From contig JAHZDZ010000001.1 of assembly GCA_019422105.1 (NCBI GenBank), positions 145,751 through 209,750 of the forward strand: a stretch of DNA of 64,000 bases. The letters are read 5' to 3'. A model generated the notes under the pieces. It was not told the DNA's origin. It was given only the letters and a program-made list of their open reading frames with translations, and did not search any database. How positions within the stretch are numbered: the stretch's first letter is position 1; every line of letters starts with the position of its first letter. This document shows positions 40,487 to 48,667 of the stretch, piece after piece. The position numbers and the translations under genes were made by a program. This stretch comes from Bacillota bacterium. GTDB taxonomy: Bacteria > Bacillota > Clostridia > Lachnospirales > Anaerotignaceae.

Positions 40487-40798
40487 TTAGTCGATAGCCT
40501 CGCCTGTTGTTTTTGCTATCCTAACCTTTTTGCCGTTCTCGATTTTAGCACCGATTCTGGTTGTCTTTCCGTTGTGTACGTACATTACGTTGGAAGCCTC
40601 CATGAATCCCTCTTTCTTTACAATGCCGCCCTGCTGGTTCTGTGCATTTGGCTTTGTGTGCTTGGAAATCATGTTAACGCCTTCCACAATAATTCTGCCT
40701 TTTTTTCTGTCAACTACAAGGATTTTTCCTTCCTTGCCTTTATCTTTTCCAGTGATAACTTTGACCTTATCGCCTGTTTTTAATTTCGTTGTGGCCAC
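40487..40798 (-). CDS. rplX: 50S ribosomal protein L24
   Basis: A 103-residue L24, an assembly-initiating protein of the large subunit with a KOW motif (TGDKVKVITGKDKGKEGKIL). The GTG at 40798 gives MATTKLKTGDK and lies 8 nt after AGGAGG. A GTG three codons earlier overlaps that site and is less likely. It is 12 bp after rplN. Confidence 0.96.
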   Translation of the reverse strand: MATTKLKTGDKVKVITGKDKGKEGKILVVDRKKGRIIVEGVNMISKHTKPNAQNQQGGIVKKEGFMEASNVMYVHNGKTTRIGAKIENGKKVRIAKTTGEAID

Positions 40799-40810
40799 CT
40801 GAAACACCTC

Positions 40811-41179
40811 CTATAATACTTCTGGTGCTAGAGATAAAATTTTCATAAATTGTTTCTCTCTAAGCTCTCTTGCTACCGGCCCAAAAATACGTGTGCCTCT
40901 TGGGTTTTTGTCATCTTTGATAATAACTGCTGCGTTCTCGTCAAAACGGATGTAGCTTCCGTCAGCTCTGCCGACGCTGTTTACTGTCCTTACGACTACA
41001 GCCTTCACTACATCGCCTTTTTTAACAACGCCGCCTGGTGTTGCATCTTTAACGGCAGCTACTATAATATCTCCAACTCCTGCATATCTCCTGGTAGAAC
41101 CACCAAGCACTCTGATACAAAGAAGTTCTTTCGCTCCTGAGTTGTCTGCTACTTTTAATCTGGTTTCTTGCTGAACCAT
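40811..41179 (-). CDS. rplN: 50S ribosomal protein L14
   Basis: A 122-residue L14 starting MVQQETRLKVADNSGAKELL and including ARIFGPVARELREKQFMKI near the end. The ATG at 41179 follows GAGAGGAGGCAATC; a longer upstream frame overlaps rpsQ and is rejected. L14 bridges to the small subunit. It stands between rpsQ and rplX. Confidence 0.98.
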   Translation of the reverse strand: MVQQETRLKVADNSGAKELLCIRVLGGSTRRYAGVGDIIVAAVKDATPGGVVKKGDVVKAVVVRTVNSVGRADGSYIRFDENAAVIIKDDKNPRGTRIFGPVARELREKQFMKILSLAPEVL

Positions 41180-41205
41180 TCTGATTGCCTCCTCTCGTAA
41201 CAGGA

Positions 41206-41463
41206 TTATTTCGCTTTCTCTACGATTGAAACAAGTCTCCATCTCTTATCCTTGGATAATGGCCTTGTCTCCATAACTTTTACACGGTCACCGATTTTGC
41301 ACTCGTTGTTTTCGTCGTGCGCCTTCAGCTTATATGTCCTGTTAATGATTTTTCCATATAATGGATGCTTTACTTTATCTTCAACAGCTACAACAATGGT
41401 TTTATCCATCTTGTCGCTCACTACTCTGCCCACTCTTGTCTTACGAAGATTTCTTTCTTCCAC
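41206..41463 (-). CDS. rpsQ: 30S ribosomal protein S17
   Basis: An 85-residue OB-fold S17, a primary 16S rRNA binder. It has RKTRVGRVVSDKMDKTIVVAVE at the start and KIGDRVKVMETRPLSKDKRWRL toward the end. The start is GTG at 41463 with AAAGGAGGCACACC upstream. It follows rpmC by 22 bp. Confidence 0.98.
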   Translation of the reverse strand: MEERNLRKTRVGRVVSDKMDKTIVVAVEDKVKHPLYGKIINRTYKLKAHDENNECKIGDRVKVMETRPLSKDKRWRLVSIVEKAK

Positions 41464-41485
41464 GAGGTGTGCCTCCTTTCATCAA

Positions 41486-41695
41486 CTATTTAGCTGCTCT
41501 TTGGTTCTGAGTAATAATTGTCTGAATCCTTGCTATATTTTTACGTACATCCTTGATTCTTGCAGTATTATCCAACTGGTTTGTTGCGTTTTGGAATCTC
41601 AGGTTGAATAATTCTTTTTTCGCAGAAACAAGGGCACTGCTCAATTCTTCTGCTGTTTTTCCCCTTAAATCTTCAACGTAAGCCTTAGTTTTCAC
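41486..41695 (-). CDS. rpmC: 50S ribosomal protein L29
   Basis: A 69-residue helical hairpin protein at the exit of the peptide tunnel. It reads MKTKAYVEDLRGKTAEEL with ELFNLRFQNATNQLDNT in the middle. The GTG at 41695 follows AAGGTGATAGCA; the long upstream frame belongs to the rplP region. Its start overlaps the rplP 3' end by 11 bp, implying coupled translation. Confidence 0.96.
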   Translation of the reverse strand: MKTKAYVEDLRGKTAEELSSALVSAKKELFNLRFQNATNQLDNTARIKDVRKNIARIQTIITQNQRAAK

Positions 41696-42131
41696 TGCTA
41701 TCACCTTCCATTTCCGCCTGCTGTTCCGCCTTGGAAACAATCTTACATTTGATTGGCAATTTATGCATAGCAAGCCTTAAAGCCTCTCTTGCTGTTTCCT
41801 CTGCAATACCGCCGATTTCAAACATTACTCTGCCTGGTTTCACAACTGCTACCCAGTACTCAGGTGAACCTTTACCGCTACCCATACGGGTTTCAGCAGG
41901 TTTTTCCGTGATTGGCTTATCTGGGAAAATTTTAATCCAAACGTTACCGCCACGTTTGATGTACCTTGTCATAGCAATACGGGCTGCCTCTATCTGATTA
42001 GATGTGATCCAGCTTGGCTCCATAGCCACAATACCGAAATCACCGTAAGTAATCTTATTTCCTCTGAGGGCTTTGCCTTTCATACGTCCTCTGAACTGTT
42101 TACGTCTTTTTACTCTTTTAGGCATTAACAT
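41685..42131 (-). CDS. rplP: 50S ribosomal protein L16
   Basis: A 148-residue L16, close to the A-site tRNA elbow. It starts MLMPKRVKRRKQFRGRMKGK and carries the signatures KIFPDKPITEKPAETRMGSGK and WVAVVKPGRVMFEIGG. The ATG at 42131 is 12 nt from AGGAGG; the ATG two codons later would be farther. Adjacent to rpsC. Confidence 0.97.
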   Translation of the reverse strand: MLMPKRVKRRKQFRGRMKGKALRGNKITYGDFGIVAMEPSWITSNQIEAARIAMTRYIKRGGNVWIKIFPDKPITEKPAETRMGSGKGSPEYWVAVVKPGRVMFEIGGIAEETAREALRLAMHKLPIKCKIVSKAEQQAEMEGDSSEN

Positions 42132-42133
42132 AA

Positions 42134-42796
42134 TTACTTAGCGCCTCCTTCCTTTTTACTGTCTGCTTTCACAGGAAGAATTTCACCTTTGTAAATCCAA
42201 ACCTTTACGCCGACCTTACCGTAGGTTGTGTCAGCCTCAGCGAAACCATAGTCAATATCAGCACGAAGTGTCTGAAGAGGAATGGTTCCCTCATGATAGC
42301 TTTCCGTCCTTGCCATGTCAGCACCGCCAAGACGTCCCGCACAAGCTGTTTTAATGCCTTTTGCGCCGAACTTCATTGTTCTGCCCATGGACTGCTTCAT
42401 CGCACGGCGGAATGTAACACGGTTTTCCAGCTGCTGCGCAATATTTTCAGCAACAAGCTGTGCGTCCAGCTCTGGCCTTTTGATCTCTTCGATGTTAATT
42501 CTAACGTCGCTCTTGGTCATCTTCTGGATTTCGCCCTTTAATTCCTCAATTGCGGAACCGTTTCTTCCGATAACGATACCCGGTTTAGCGGTGAATACTG
42601 TTATTTTAATATGTCCAGCTGTCCTCTCAATTGCGATTTTGGAAACACCTGAAGCATAAAGTTTCTTTTTGATGAACTTTCTGATTTTAACGTCCTCTAC
42701 TAAATAGTCAGCAAACTCTTTCTCAGCATACCATTTTGTATCCCAATCTTTGATGACGCCGACTCTTAAGCCGTGTGGATTAACTTTCTGTCCCAT
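42134..42796 (-). CDS. rpsC: 30S ribosomal protein S3
   Basis: A 220-residue S3 at the mRNA entry channel, with helicase-associated function. The KH domain is visible (ITVFTAKPGIVIGRNGSAIEEL), and the C-terminal domain has RLGGADMARTESYHEGTIPL and DIDYGFAEADTTYGKVGVKVW. It sits between rplV and rplP in the S10 section. Confidence 0.98.
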   Translation of the reverse strand: MGQKVNPHGLRVGVIKDWDTKWYAEKEFADYLVEDVKIRKFIKKKLYASGVSKIAIERTAGHIKITVFTAKPGIVIGRNGSAIEELKGEIQKMTKSDVRINIEEIKRPELDAQLVAENIAQQLENRVTFRRAMKQSMGRTMKFGAKGIKTACAGRLGGADMARTESYHEGTIPLQTLRADIDYGFAEADTTYGKVGVKVWIYKGEILPVKADSKKEGGAK

Positions 42797-42807
42797 TTCG
42801 TACCTCC

Positions 42808-43197
42808 TTATCTCTCATTAAGGATTATGGATATATGACTTGATCTTTTCAGTATTCTATATGCCCTGCCCTGTGCTCTGGGACGAATTCTTTTCATCGT
42901 TGGTCCCTGGCCTGAGAATGCTTCCTCAACATATAATTTGCTGACATCCATACCTAAATTATTTTCTGCGTTTGCTACTGCTGATTTGAGAACCTTGCCA
43001 ATAATTTCTGCTGCAAATCTTGGGGAGTAGTTCAGTAAAGCAGCTGCTGTCGCTACGTCTTTTCCTTTAATCTGGTCTAAAACAATTTTAGCCTTTGATG
43101 CAGGGATTCCTACATATTTGGCAGATGCCTGCGGCCTTTTATCCTTAGTTTCGATGTTTCTTGCCTTTTTCACTTGGCTTCTATGTCCTTTTGCCAT
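42808..43197 (-). CDS. rplV: 50S ribosomal protein L22
   Basis: A 129-residue L22, whose hairpin lines the peptide exit tunnel. The conserved loop MKRIRPRAQGRAYRILKRSSHI is near the C-terminus, preceded by YVEEAFSGQGP. The N-terminus has a basic extension of about 20 residues before ASAKYVGIPASKAKIVLDQI. It is between rpsS and rpsC. Confidence 0.98.
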   Translation of the reverse strand: MAKGHRSQVKKARNIETKDKRPQASAKYVGIPASKAKIVLDQIKGKDVATAAALLNYSPRFAAEIIGKVLKSAVANAENNLGMDVSKLYVEEAFSGQGPTMKRIRPRAQGRAYRILKRSSHISIILNER

Positions 43198-43222
43198 GGA
43201 TGAAACCTCCTTCCAAAACGAA

Positions 43223-43507
43223 TTATCTTACCTTTGATTTCTTCTCTGCGTCCTTGCCGTGGCCCCTGTAAGTTCTTGTCATAGCGAACTCGCCCAGCTT
43301 ATGGCCAACCATATCCTCTGTGATATAAACCGGTACATGCTTTCTTCCGTCATGTACTGCGATTGTATGACCGATCATGTCAGGGAAAATGGTAGAACGG
43401 CGAGACCATGTTTTAATAACAGTCTTTTCGCCGGCTGCGTTTAACGCATCTATTTTCTTTAAAAGATGATCATCAGCGAATGGTCCCTTTTTAAGTGATC
43501 TGCTCAT
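43223..43507 (-). CDS. rpsS: 30S ribosomal protein S19
   Basis: A 94-residue S19 in the head of the small subunit, next to S13. It begins MSRSLKKGPFADDHLLKKI, includes KTWSRRSTIFPDMIGHTIAVHDGR in the centre and KLGEFAMTRTYRGHGKDAEKK at the end. A 67-bp gap precedes it after rplB. Confidence 0.98.
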   Translation of the reverse strand: MSRSLKKGPFADDHLLKKIDALNAAGEKTVIKTWSRRSTIFPDMIGHTIAVHDGRKHVPVYITEDMVGHKLGEFAMTRTYRGHGKDAEKKSKVR

Positions 43508-43574
43508 CTTGTATCCTCCTTATCAAATACTTATACCCACAATTTCCTGTGCGTACCAGTCTTATTTGCCTGTC

Positions 43575-44405
43575 TTATTTGTCTCTGCGACGAATAATCA
43601 TTTTGTTGGAAGCTTTATGTTTCTTCCTTGTCTTATAACCCATAGCAGGCTTGCCCCAAGGTGTCATAGGGGATGGACGGCCAATTGGTGCCCTGCCCTC
43701 GCCGCCGCCGTGAGGATGGTCGTTGGGGTTCATAACAGAACCGCGGACTGTAGGTCTGATACCCATATGGCGTTTTCTGCCGGCCTTACCGATGTGAACC
43801 AGCTCATTGTCAATATTTCCTACCTGACCAATCGTTGCGCGGCAGTCAATAGGAAGAAGTCTCATTTCGCCGGAAGGAAGCTTAACTGTAGCATACTTGC
43901 CCTCTTTTGCCATCAGCTGTGCAACGTTGCCCGCAGCACGAACAAGCTGTCCGCCCTTGCCTGGTTTCATTTCAACATTGTGAATGCTTGCGCCGATTGG
44001 AATCATTCTCATGGGAAGAGCGTTTCCCACTCTAACCTCGGCCTGCTCGCCGTTCATTACTGTATCTCCAACACTCAGTCCAACCGGAGCAAGGATGTAT
44101 GCCTTTGCACCGTCAGCATAAGTGAGAAGCGCAATATTTGCTGTTCTGTTTGGATCGTACTCAATTGCTGTAACCTTTGCGGGAATACCGTCCTTATTGC
44201 GTTTGAAGTCGATGATCCTGTATTTTATTTTATGGCCGCCGCCTTTGTGGCGAACTGTCAATTTACCCTGATTATTTCTACCTGAATTCTTCTTTAAGTG
44301 AACAACCAATGATTTTTCAGGTGTAGATTTTGTGATTTCATCAAATGTTGACACAGTCATGTGTCTTCTGGATGGTGTATATGGCTTATATCTCTTGATG
44401 CCCAT
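43575..44405 (-). CDS. rplB: 50S ribosomal protein L2
   Basis: A 276-residue L2, needed for subunit joining and the peptidyl transferase centre. It begins MGIKRYKPYTPSRRHMTVST and has the conserved GSVMNPNDHPHGGGEGRAPIG loop with its essential histidine near residue 230. The ATG at 44405 follows AGGAGTGGAGAAG. It lies between rplW and rpsS. Confidence 0.98.
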   Translation of the reverse strand: MGIKRYKPYTPSRRHMTVSTFDEITKSTPEKSLVVHLKKNSGRNNQGKLTVRHKGGGHKIKYRIIDFKRNKDGIPAKVTAIEYDPNRTANIALLTYADGAKAYILAPVGLSVGDTVMNGEQAEVRVGNALPMRMIPIGASIHNVEMKPGKGGQLVRAAGNVAQLMAKEGKYATVKLPSGEMRLLPIDCRATIGQVGNIDNELVHIGKAGRKRHMGIRPTVRGSVMNPNDHPHGGGEGRAPIGRPSPMTPWGKPAMGYKTRKKHKASNKMIIRRRDK

Positions 44406-44475
44406 CTTCTCCACTCCTTTCAATTCTTTTTAAAAGTATCCACGTTCCCGTGTGTTTCGCACTATAGGAAATGGG

Positions 44476-44775
44476 TTACATTCCCTGGAAAATTTCGATG
44501 TCTTTGCTGTCTGCTGTCAGCTTCACAATTGCTTTTTTCTTCTTTACAGTCTTGCCCCAGATCATGCCTCTTCTTTTGGGCTTTCCGTCATAGTTCATTG
44601 TGTTGACGCTTGCTACCTTCGCGCCGTCAAACATTTTCTCTACAGCTTCTTTAATCTGGATTTTATTTGCATCCGGATGCACCAGGAAGGTATATTTCTT
44701 GTCCTCCAGAGCACTCATGGAACTTTCAGTGATAACTGGTTTGAGTATAACGTCATAATACTTTAAATCTGCCAT
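44476..44775 (-). CDS. rplW: 50S ribosomal protein L23
   Basis: A 99-residue L23 at the tunnel exit, the docking point for signal recognition particle and trigger factor. It begins MADLKYYDVILKPVITESSM and includes the conserved VNTMNYDGKPKRRG loop. Its ATG overlaps the last base of the rplD stop codon, so the two genes are translationally coupled. Confidence 0.98.
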   Translation of the reverse strand: MADLKYYDVILKPVITESSMSALEDKKYTFLVHPDANKIQIKEAVEKMFDGAKVASVNTMNYDGKPKRRGMIWGKTVKKKKAIVKLTADSKDIEIFQGM

Positions 44776-45395
44776 TATGCGTACACCTCCTCGATTTTCG
44801 CCACTGCCTCTTTTGTCACTACAAATGTGTCGTATTTCAGCAAATCATACACATTAATTGTATTAACGGAAGCTGTTTTTACATTAGGGATGTTTCTGGC
44901 GGAAAGCATAACATTTTTGTTGCTGCCGTCCATAACGATAAGGGCATTGTCAACCTTAATGTTTCCTAATACTTTCACCATCTCTTTTGTCTTTACTTCT
45001 GCCAGGGATATATCATCCATAACTACAATCTTGCTGTCAGCCACTTTTGTGGAGAGAGCGGACTGCAATGCAATTCTTTTGAGCTTTTTGTTGAGCTTGA
45101 AGGAATAATCTCTTGGCTTTGGAGCAAACACAACGCCGCCGCCTGTCCACTGTGGTGAACGGATGGAACCCTGTCTTGCACGGCCTGTTCCTTTTTGTCT
45201 CCATGGCTTTCTTCCGCCGCCTCTAACCTCTGCACGAGTCTTAGTGCATTGTGTGCCCTGTCTCTGGTTTGCAAGGTACTGAACAACAGCCATATGCATT
45301 GCATGTTCATTTGCTTCTATACCGAAAATACCGTCGTTGAGCTCGATTGTTCCGACCTCTTCGCCGTTCATGTTATATACTGTAACATTTGCCAT
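44775..45395 (-). CDS. rplD: 50S ribosomal protein L4
   Basis: A 206-residue L4, an early assembly protein whose long loop lines the exit tunnel; macrolide-resistance mutations map to this loop. The loop is KPWRQKGTGRARQGSIRSPQ near residues 63-82, followed by GGGVVFAPKPRDYSFKLNKK. In proteobacteria L4 represses the S10 operon; whether it does so here is unknown. Confidence 0.98.
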   Translation of the reverse strand: MANVTVYNMNGEEVGTIELNDGIFGIEANEHAMHMAVVQYLANQRQGTQCTKTRAEVRGGGRKPWRQKGTGRARQGSIRSPQWTGGGVVFAPKPRDYSFKLNKKLKRIALQSALSTKVADSKIVVMDDISLAEVKTKEMVKVLGNIKVDNALIVMDGSNKNVMLSARNIPNVKTASVNTINVYDLLKYDTFVVTKEAVAKIEEVYA

Positions 45396-45422
45396 GTCTA
45401 AATCCTCCTTTCGTAAAGTTTA

Positions 45423-46052
45423 TCAAGCCTTTACGCTATCCTTTATTACTATGATTGAACCCTTAGGTCCCGGCACAGCGCCTTTGATTAAAATAAGGTT
45501 TTTCTCTGCATCCGCACGTACAATTTCAAGATTCTGTATTGTTACGTTAGCAGAACCCATATGTCCCGGCATCTTTTTGCCTTTTTTAACGCGTCCTGGT
45601 GTTGTAGCACTACTCATAGAACCGACAACCCTGTGGGATTTGGAGCCGTGGCCCATAGGTCCCCTGTGATGGTTGTACCTTTTGATAGTACCCTGATAGC
45701 CTTTACCTTTGGAGATACCGCTTACATCAACCTTATCCCCTGCTTCAAAAATGTCAGCCTTGATTTCAGCGCCGATTTCAAATGCTTCAGCGTTCTCCAG
45801 TCTGAATTCCTTCAAATATTTCTTGGCAGCTACGCCTGCTTTGTCAAAATGTCCCTTTTCAGGCTTTGTCATCTGTTTTACCTTTGCATCTGTAAAACCT
45901 ACCTGAACTGCTTTATAACCGTCGTTTTCAATGCTCTTTTTCTGAACAACTACACATGGGCCTGCTTCAAGAACTGTTACAGGGATGAGAGCGCCGTTAT
46001 CACTGAAAACCTGAGTCATACCGATCTTTTTAGCCATAATAGCTTTCTTCAT
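45423..46052 (-). CDS. rplC: 50S ribosomal protein L3
   Basis: A 209-residue L3, which starts large-subunit assembly and reaches the peptidyl transferase centre. It has KKIGMTQVFSDNGALIPVTV near the start, the signature GKGYQGTIKRYNHHRGPMGHGS at about 125-146, and GRVKKGKKMPGHMGSANVTI. The ATG follows AGGAGGTGTAAGA. It is the second gene of the operon, after rpsJ. Confidence 0.98.
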   Translation of the reverse strand: MKKAIMAKKIGMTQVFSDNGALIPVTVLEAGPCVVVQKKSIENDGYKAVQVGFTDAKVKQMTKPEKGHFDKAGVAAKKYLKEFRLENAEAFEIGAEIKADIFEAGDKVDVSGISKGKGYQGTIKRYNHHRGPMGHGSKSHRVVGSMSSATTPGRVKKGKKMPGHMGSANVTIQNLEIVRADAEKNLILIKGAVPGPKGSIIVIKDSVKA

Positions 46053-46153
46053 TCTTACACCTCCTAAGTTTCTACAGCGGATTACCTCATAGAGGCAATC
46101 ATACTAGTTTAATATAAGTTCCTTTACCGTAAACCTATATAAACCTTTTGGAA

Positions 46154-46468
46154 TTATTGCATCATTTTTAATGTGATATCCACGCCTGCTGGCAGATCAA
46201 GACGGCTTAAAGCGTCCACTGTCTTAGCAGTTGGCATAAGGATATCAATAAGTCTTTTGTGTGTTCTCATCTCAAACTGTTCCCTGGCATCTTTGTACTT
46301 GTGTGTCGCACGAAGAATCGTAACTACTTCCTTCTTTGTCGGAAGCGGGATAGGTCCGCTGATTTGAGCACCTGTTTTTTTCGCAGTTTCAATAATCTGC
46401 GCTGCGCTTTGGTCGATCAACTTGTGATCGTACGCCTTAAGACTGATTCTGATTTTCTGGTTTGCCAT
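46154..46468 (-). CDS. rpsJ: 30S ribosomal protein S10
   Basis: A 104-residue S10, also a partner of NusB in antitermination. It starts MANQKIRISLKAYDHKLIDQ and has SGPIPLPTKKEVVTILRA and RTHKRLIDI. It is the first gene of the roughly 16-kb S10-spc-alpha transcription unit. A 250-350-base leader without a gene lies upstream, and 101 bp separate it from rplC. Confidence 0.98.
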   Translation of the reverse strand: MANQKIRISLKAYDHKLIDQSAAQIIETAKKTGAQISGPIPLPTKKEVVTILRATHKYKDAREQFEMRTHKRLIDILMPTAKTVDALSRLDLPAGVDITLKMMQ

Positions 46469-46960
46469 AAAAAAAGTCCCCTCCTTTTCGTACTTTTGGT
46501 TTCAGCACGACAAGTGGTGACTGCACACTTATCCGGGTGTATCGCACGTTTCGCGGCATAAAAATGCACAAAACGAACCCAACCCCAATATACATAGTAC
46601 AGTGACCTTGTCGCCCGGTTTCTTGAACTGGACATCGCTCCATGGAAAAACCCGCTTACTGTGTGGGATACAGATACACGGCAACCTTCCATATCATCGC
46701 TCATAATGTCACAACATAGATGATTATACACTAACAGCCCCTATTTAGCAAGTATTTTTTCATATATTTTCTTCACTTTCTCACAAAATTTTATTGCAAA
46801 GGGCTTTCATTTATTATACAACATGCACATATCTGTTCGATAGGTTTTTTTGCTTAATCTGTTGTGAAAACGTCAAAAGTAAACTTCTTTTCAGCAAAAA
46901 CACCGAAAACAGTCTTATTTTGACGTATTTTGTGGCTTATTGAACAAAAATTCATTCTCG
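46469..46960 (-). promoter_or_regulatory. Promoter region and leader of the S10 operon
   Basis: No gene lies here. On the minus strand TTGCTA (46751-46746), a 17-base spacer and TATAAT (46728-46723) form the best promoter and give a leader of about 250 bases before rpsJ. A second TATAAT is at 46818-46813 with a weak -35. The leader is GC-richer than the surrounding AT-rich spacer and contains several short dyads, so a structured regulatory leader is plausible, but I cannot assign it to a known r-protein leader family. Confidence 0.6.
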
Positions 46961-47626
46961 TTATTGTTCTTTGCTCTCCTTCACTATCTGTATACCGGCG
47001 CTTGCTCCTATTCTGTCCGCTCCGGCTCTTATCATTTCCAAAGCCTTTTCGTAGGTACGAATACCTCCTGCCGCCTTAATTTTCATGTTCGGCCCTATTA
47101 CGCTGCGTATAAGCGCCACATCATCTGCTGTTGCGCCTGCTGTACTGAATCCCGTTGAGGTCTTCACAAAATCCGCTCCCGCTTCCTTCGCCAGCAGAGA
47201 AACCTTTTTCTTCTCTTCCTCTGTTAACAGACAGGCTTCTATAATCACCTTTACGGCAGCGCTTCCCGCCGCAGCTTGTACAACCTCCTCAATGTCTTTT
47301 TTTACAGCATCAAAACGACCGCTTTTCACAGCGCCGATATTGATTACCATATCAATCTCGTCAGCACCGTCTTTCAAGGCCTTTTTACATTCAAAGGCCT
47401 TCACCTCCGTTGTGTTTGTTCCCAGAGGAAAACCTATCACTGTACACACCAGCACACCGCTGTCCGCAAGCTCCTCTCTCGCCAGCGTTACAAAGCAGGG
47501 CTGTATGCAGACAGACTTAAAATGATACTCCTTCGCCTCCGCACAGAGCCTTCTGACATCCTCATCTCTTGCCTCCGGCGCAAGAAGCGTATGGTCAATA
47601 TAGCTTTCTATCCGTAACTTCTCCAT
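46961..47626 (-). CDS. deoC: Deoxyribose-phosphate aldolase
   Basis: A 221-residue class I aldolase that splits 2-deoxyribose 5-phosphate into acetaldehyde and glyceraldehyde 3-phosphate in deoxynucleoside catabolism. The Schiff-base lysine is K155 in DFVKTSTGF, with K184 in MKIKAAGGIR and the aspartate of EIDMVIN near residue 92 completing the site. The ATG at 47626 follows GGGGAGGCAGCGGAG. The upstream CpXC gene ends 20 bp earlier, so both are probably one operon. Confidence 0.97.
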   Translation of the reverse strand: MEKLRIESYIDHTLLAPEARDEDVRRLCAEAKEYHFKSVCIQPCFVTLAREELADSGVLVCTVIGFPLGTNTTEVKAFECKKALKDGADEIDMVINIGAVKSGRFDAVKKDIEEVVQAAAGSAAVKVIIEACLLTEEEKKKVSLLAKEAGADFVKTSTGFSTAGATADDVALIRSVIGPNMKIKAAGGIRTYEKALEMIRAGADRIGASAGIQIVKESKEQ

Positions 47627-47645
47627 CTCCGCTGCCTCCCCTGCG

Positions 47646-48329
47646 TTATTCGTCCAATATCCTTTTCGCCCATTGGCTGTCCACCGCCAGTATCTGCCGT
47701 TCTTCCTCTTCTCTAAACGTCCCCCCGCACTCTTCCATAACAGAATGATACAGCTCTTTCGGGAAAGTATATCCTGATGCATCAGAATTCTCAGACAAAG
47801 CCAAAAACGCCTGCTGCCCATTTTCAATGAGAAACACTATCTCCCTGACCTTCCGTTCAGGGCTGTTCTTTTGTAAATGGCCGGCAAACAGAAACTTCAC
47901 GATTTCTACCGCCATATCATTCAGGCCGCTGTCAAAGATACGGATTTTCTCCGTCAGCTCAGCACTGTTTTTCACTATCCTATAGGTATATCCATTTTTT
48001 AACTCTTTATACTTTTTATCTGTATCCTTCCTGTTTTCCAGCACCCTCACACTTTCGTCAATTCTATTGCGCAAATCCGCAATATCCTCGATTTTATAGT
48101 TTGGAATCAGATAAACCAGCAGCTTTTTATCCATGTCATGATACAGACAGTCGTATTCCATTATCGCCTCGTGTCCGCAATTGGCACAGTGAAATTTAAA
48201 AAGTTCATTCCGCAGTATCTTTTCCTTCGCCAGGGGACTGATTTTTGTATTTACACTTTCCCAGATTTTTATTTTCTCTGTGCGGCCGCATTGGGGGCAC
48301 TTGATTTCCACTTCTTTTTGCAATGACAT
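47646..48329 (-). CDS. CpXC-domain protein
   Basis: A 227-residue protein with an N-terminal CpXC domain: zinc-binding pairs CPQC (11-14) and CANC (48-51) joined by the conserved SPLAKEKILRNELFKFHCANC region, then MEYDCLYHDMDKKLLVYLIP. The C-terminal half is charged and helical without a recognised motif. The function of CpXC proteins is unknown. It shares a promoter with deoC. Confidence 0.85.
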   Translation of the reverse strand: MSLQKEVEIKCPQCGRTEKIKIWESVNTKISPLAKEKILRNELFKFHCANCGHEAIMEYDCLYHDMDKKLLVYLIPNYKIEDIADLRNRIDESVRVLENRKDTDKKYKELKNGYTYRIVKNSAELTEKIRIFDSGLNDMAVEIVKFLFAGHLQKNSPERKVREIVFLIENGQQAFLALSENSDASGYTFPKELYHSVMEECGGTFREEEERQILAVDSQWAKRILDE

Positions 48330-48374
48330 AAAAACACTCCTTCAAGCAGATTCTATAAACAATCAGCTTTATTT

Positions 48375-48403
48375 ATTTTAACTGCATCACACAATAAAAA
48401 CAA
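48375..48403 (-). promoter_or_regulatory. Promoter of the CpXC-deoC operon
   Basis: TTGTTT (48403-48398), a 17-base spacer and TAAAAT (48380-48375), about 45 bp upstream of the CpXC gene. Confidence 0.6.
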
Positions 48404-48538
48404 GAGCGCTGTACGTATTTTCTTTATTCAGCAGCCTTTTAAGAAAAGAACTGTCTGTCGAACAAAAAACAAAAGAAAGTGCTGCATACAAAAAAAAGAA
48501 AACATGAAAACCCATAAAGTACCCTGATGACTAATTGC
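48404..48538. other. Short gene-free stretch between the CpXC promoter and the aspA terminator
   Basis: This AT-rich part of the 338-bp spacer between 48330 and 48667 holds nothing I recognise. The rest of the spacer contains the CpXC promoter and the aspA terminator. Confidence 0.5.
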
Positions 48539-48582
48539 AAAAAAGTGATAGAGCGTCTTCTCCATACGCCTATCACTTTTTC
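48539..48582 (-). terminator. Terminator of aspA
   Basis: AAAAAGTGATAG pairs with CTATCACTTTTT over an 18-base loop, with a T-run on the minus strand. It lies 86 bp after the aspA stop codon. Confidence 0.82.
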
Positions 48583-48667
48583 TTTCACATCATTTCGGAC
48601 GAAAACCCCTGCCGGTTATACCTTAACGTTTTGTCTTCTTCGCCCATGCTGTCTCAAAATATTCTTT

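Noticed and set aside
43509..44285. A 258-codon plus-strand frame antisense to rplB
   Set aside because: Cysteine- and histidine-rich random-looking protein mirroring rplB codons; no start signal.
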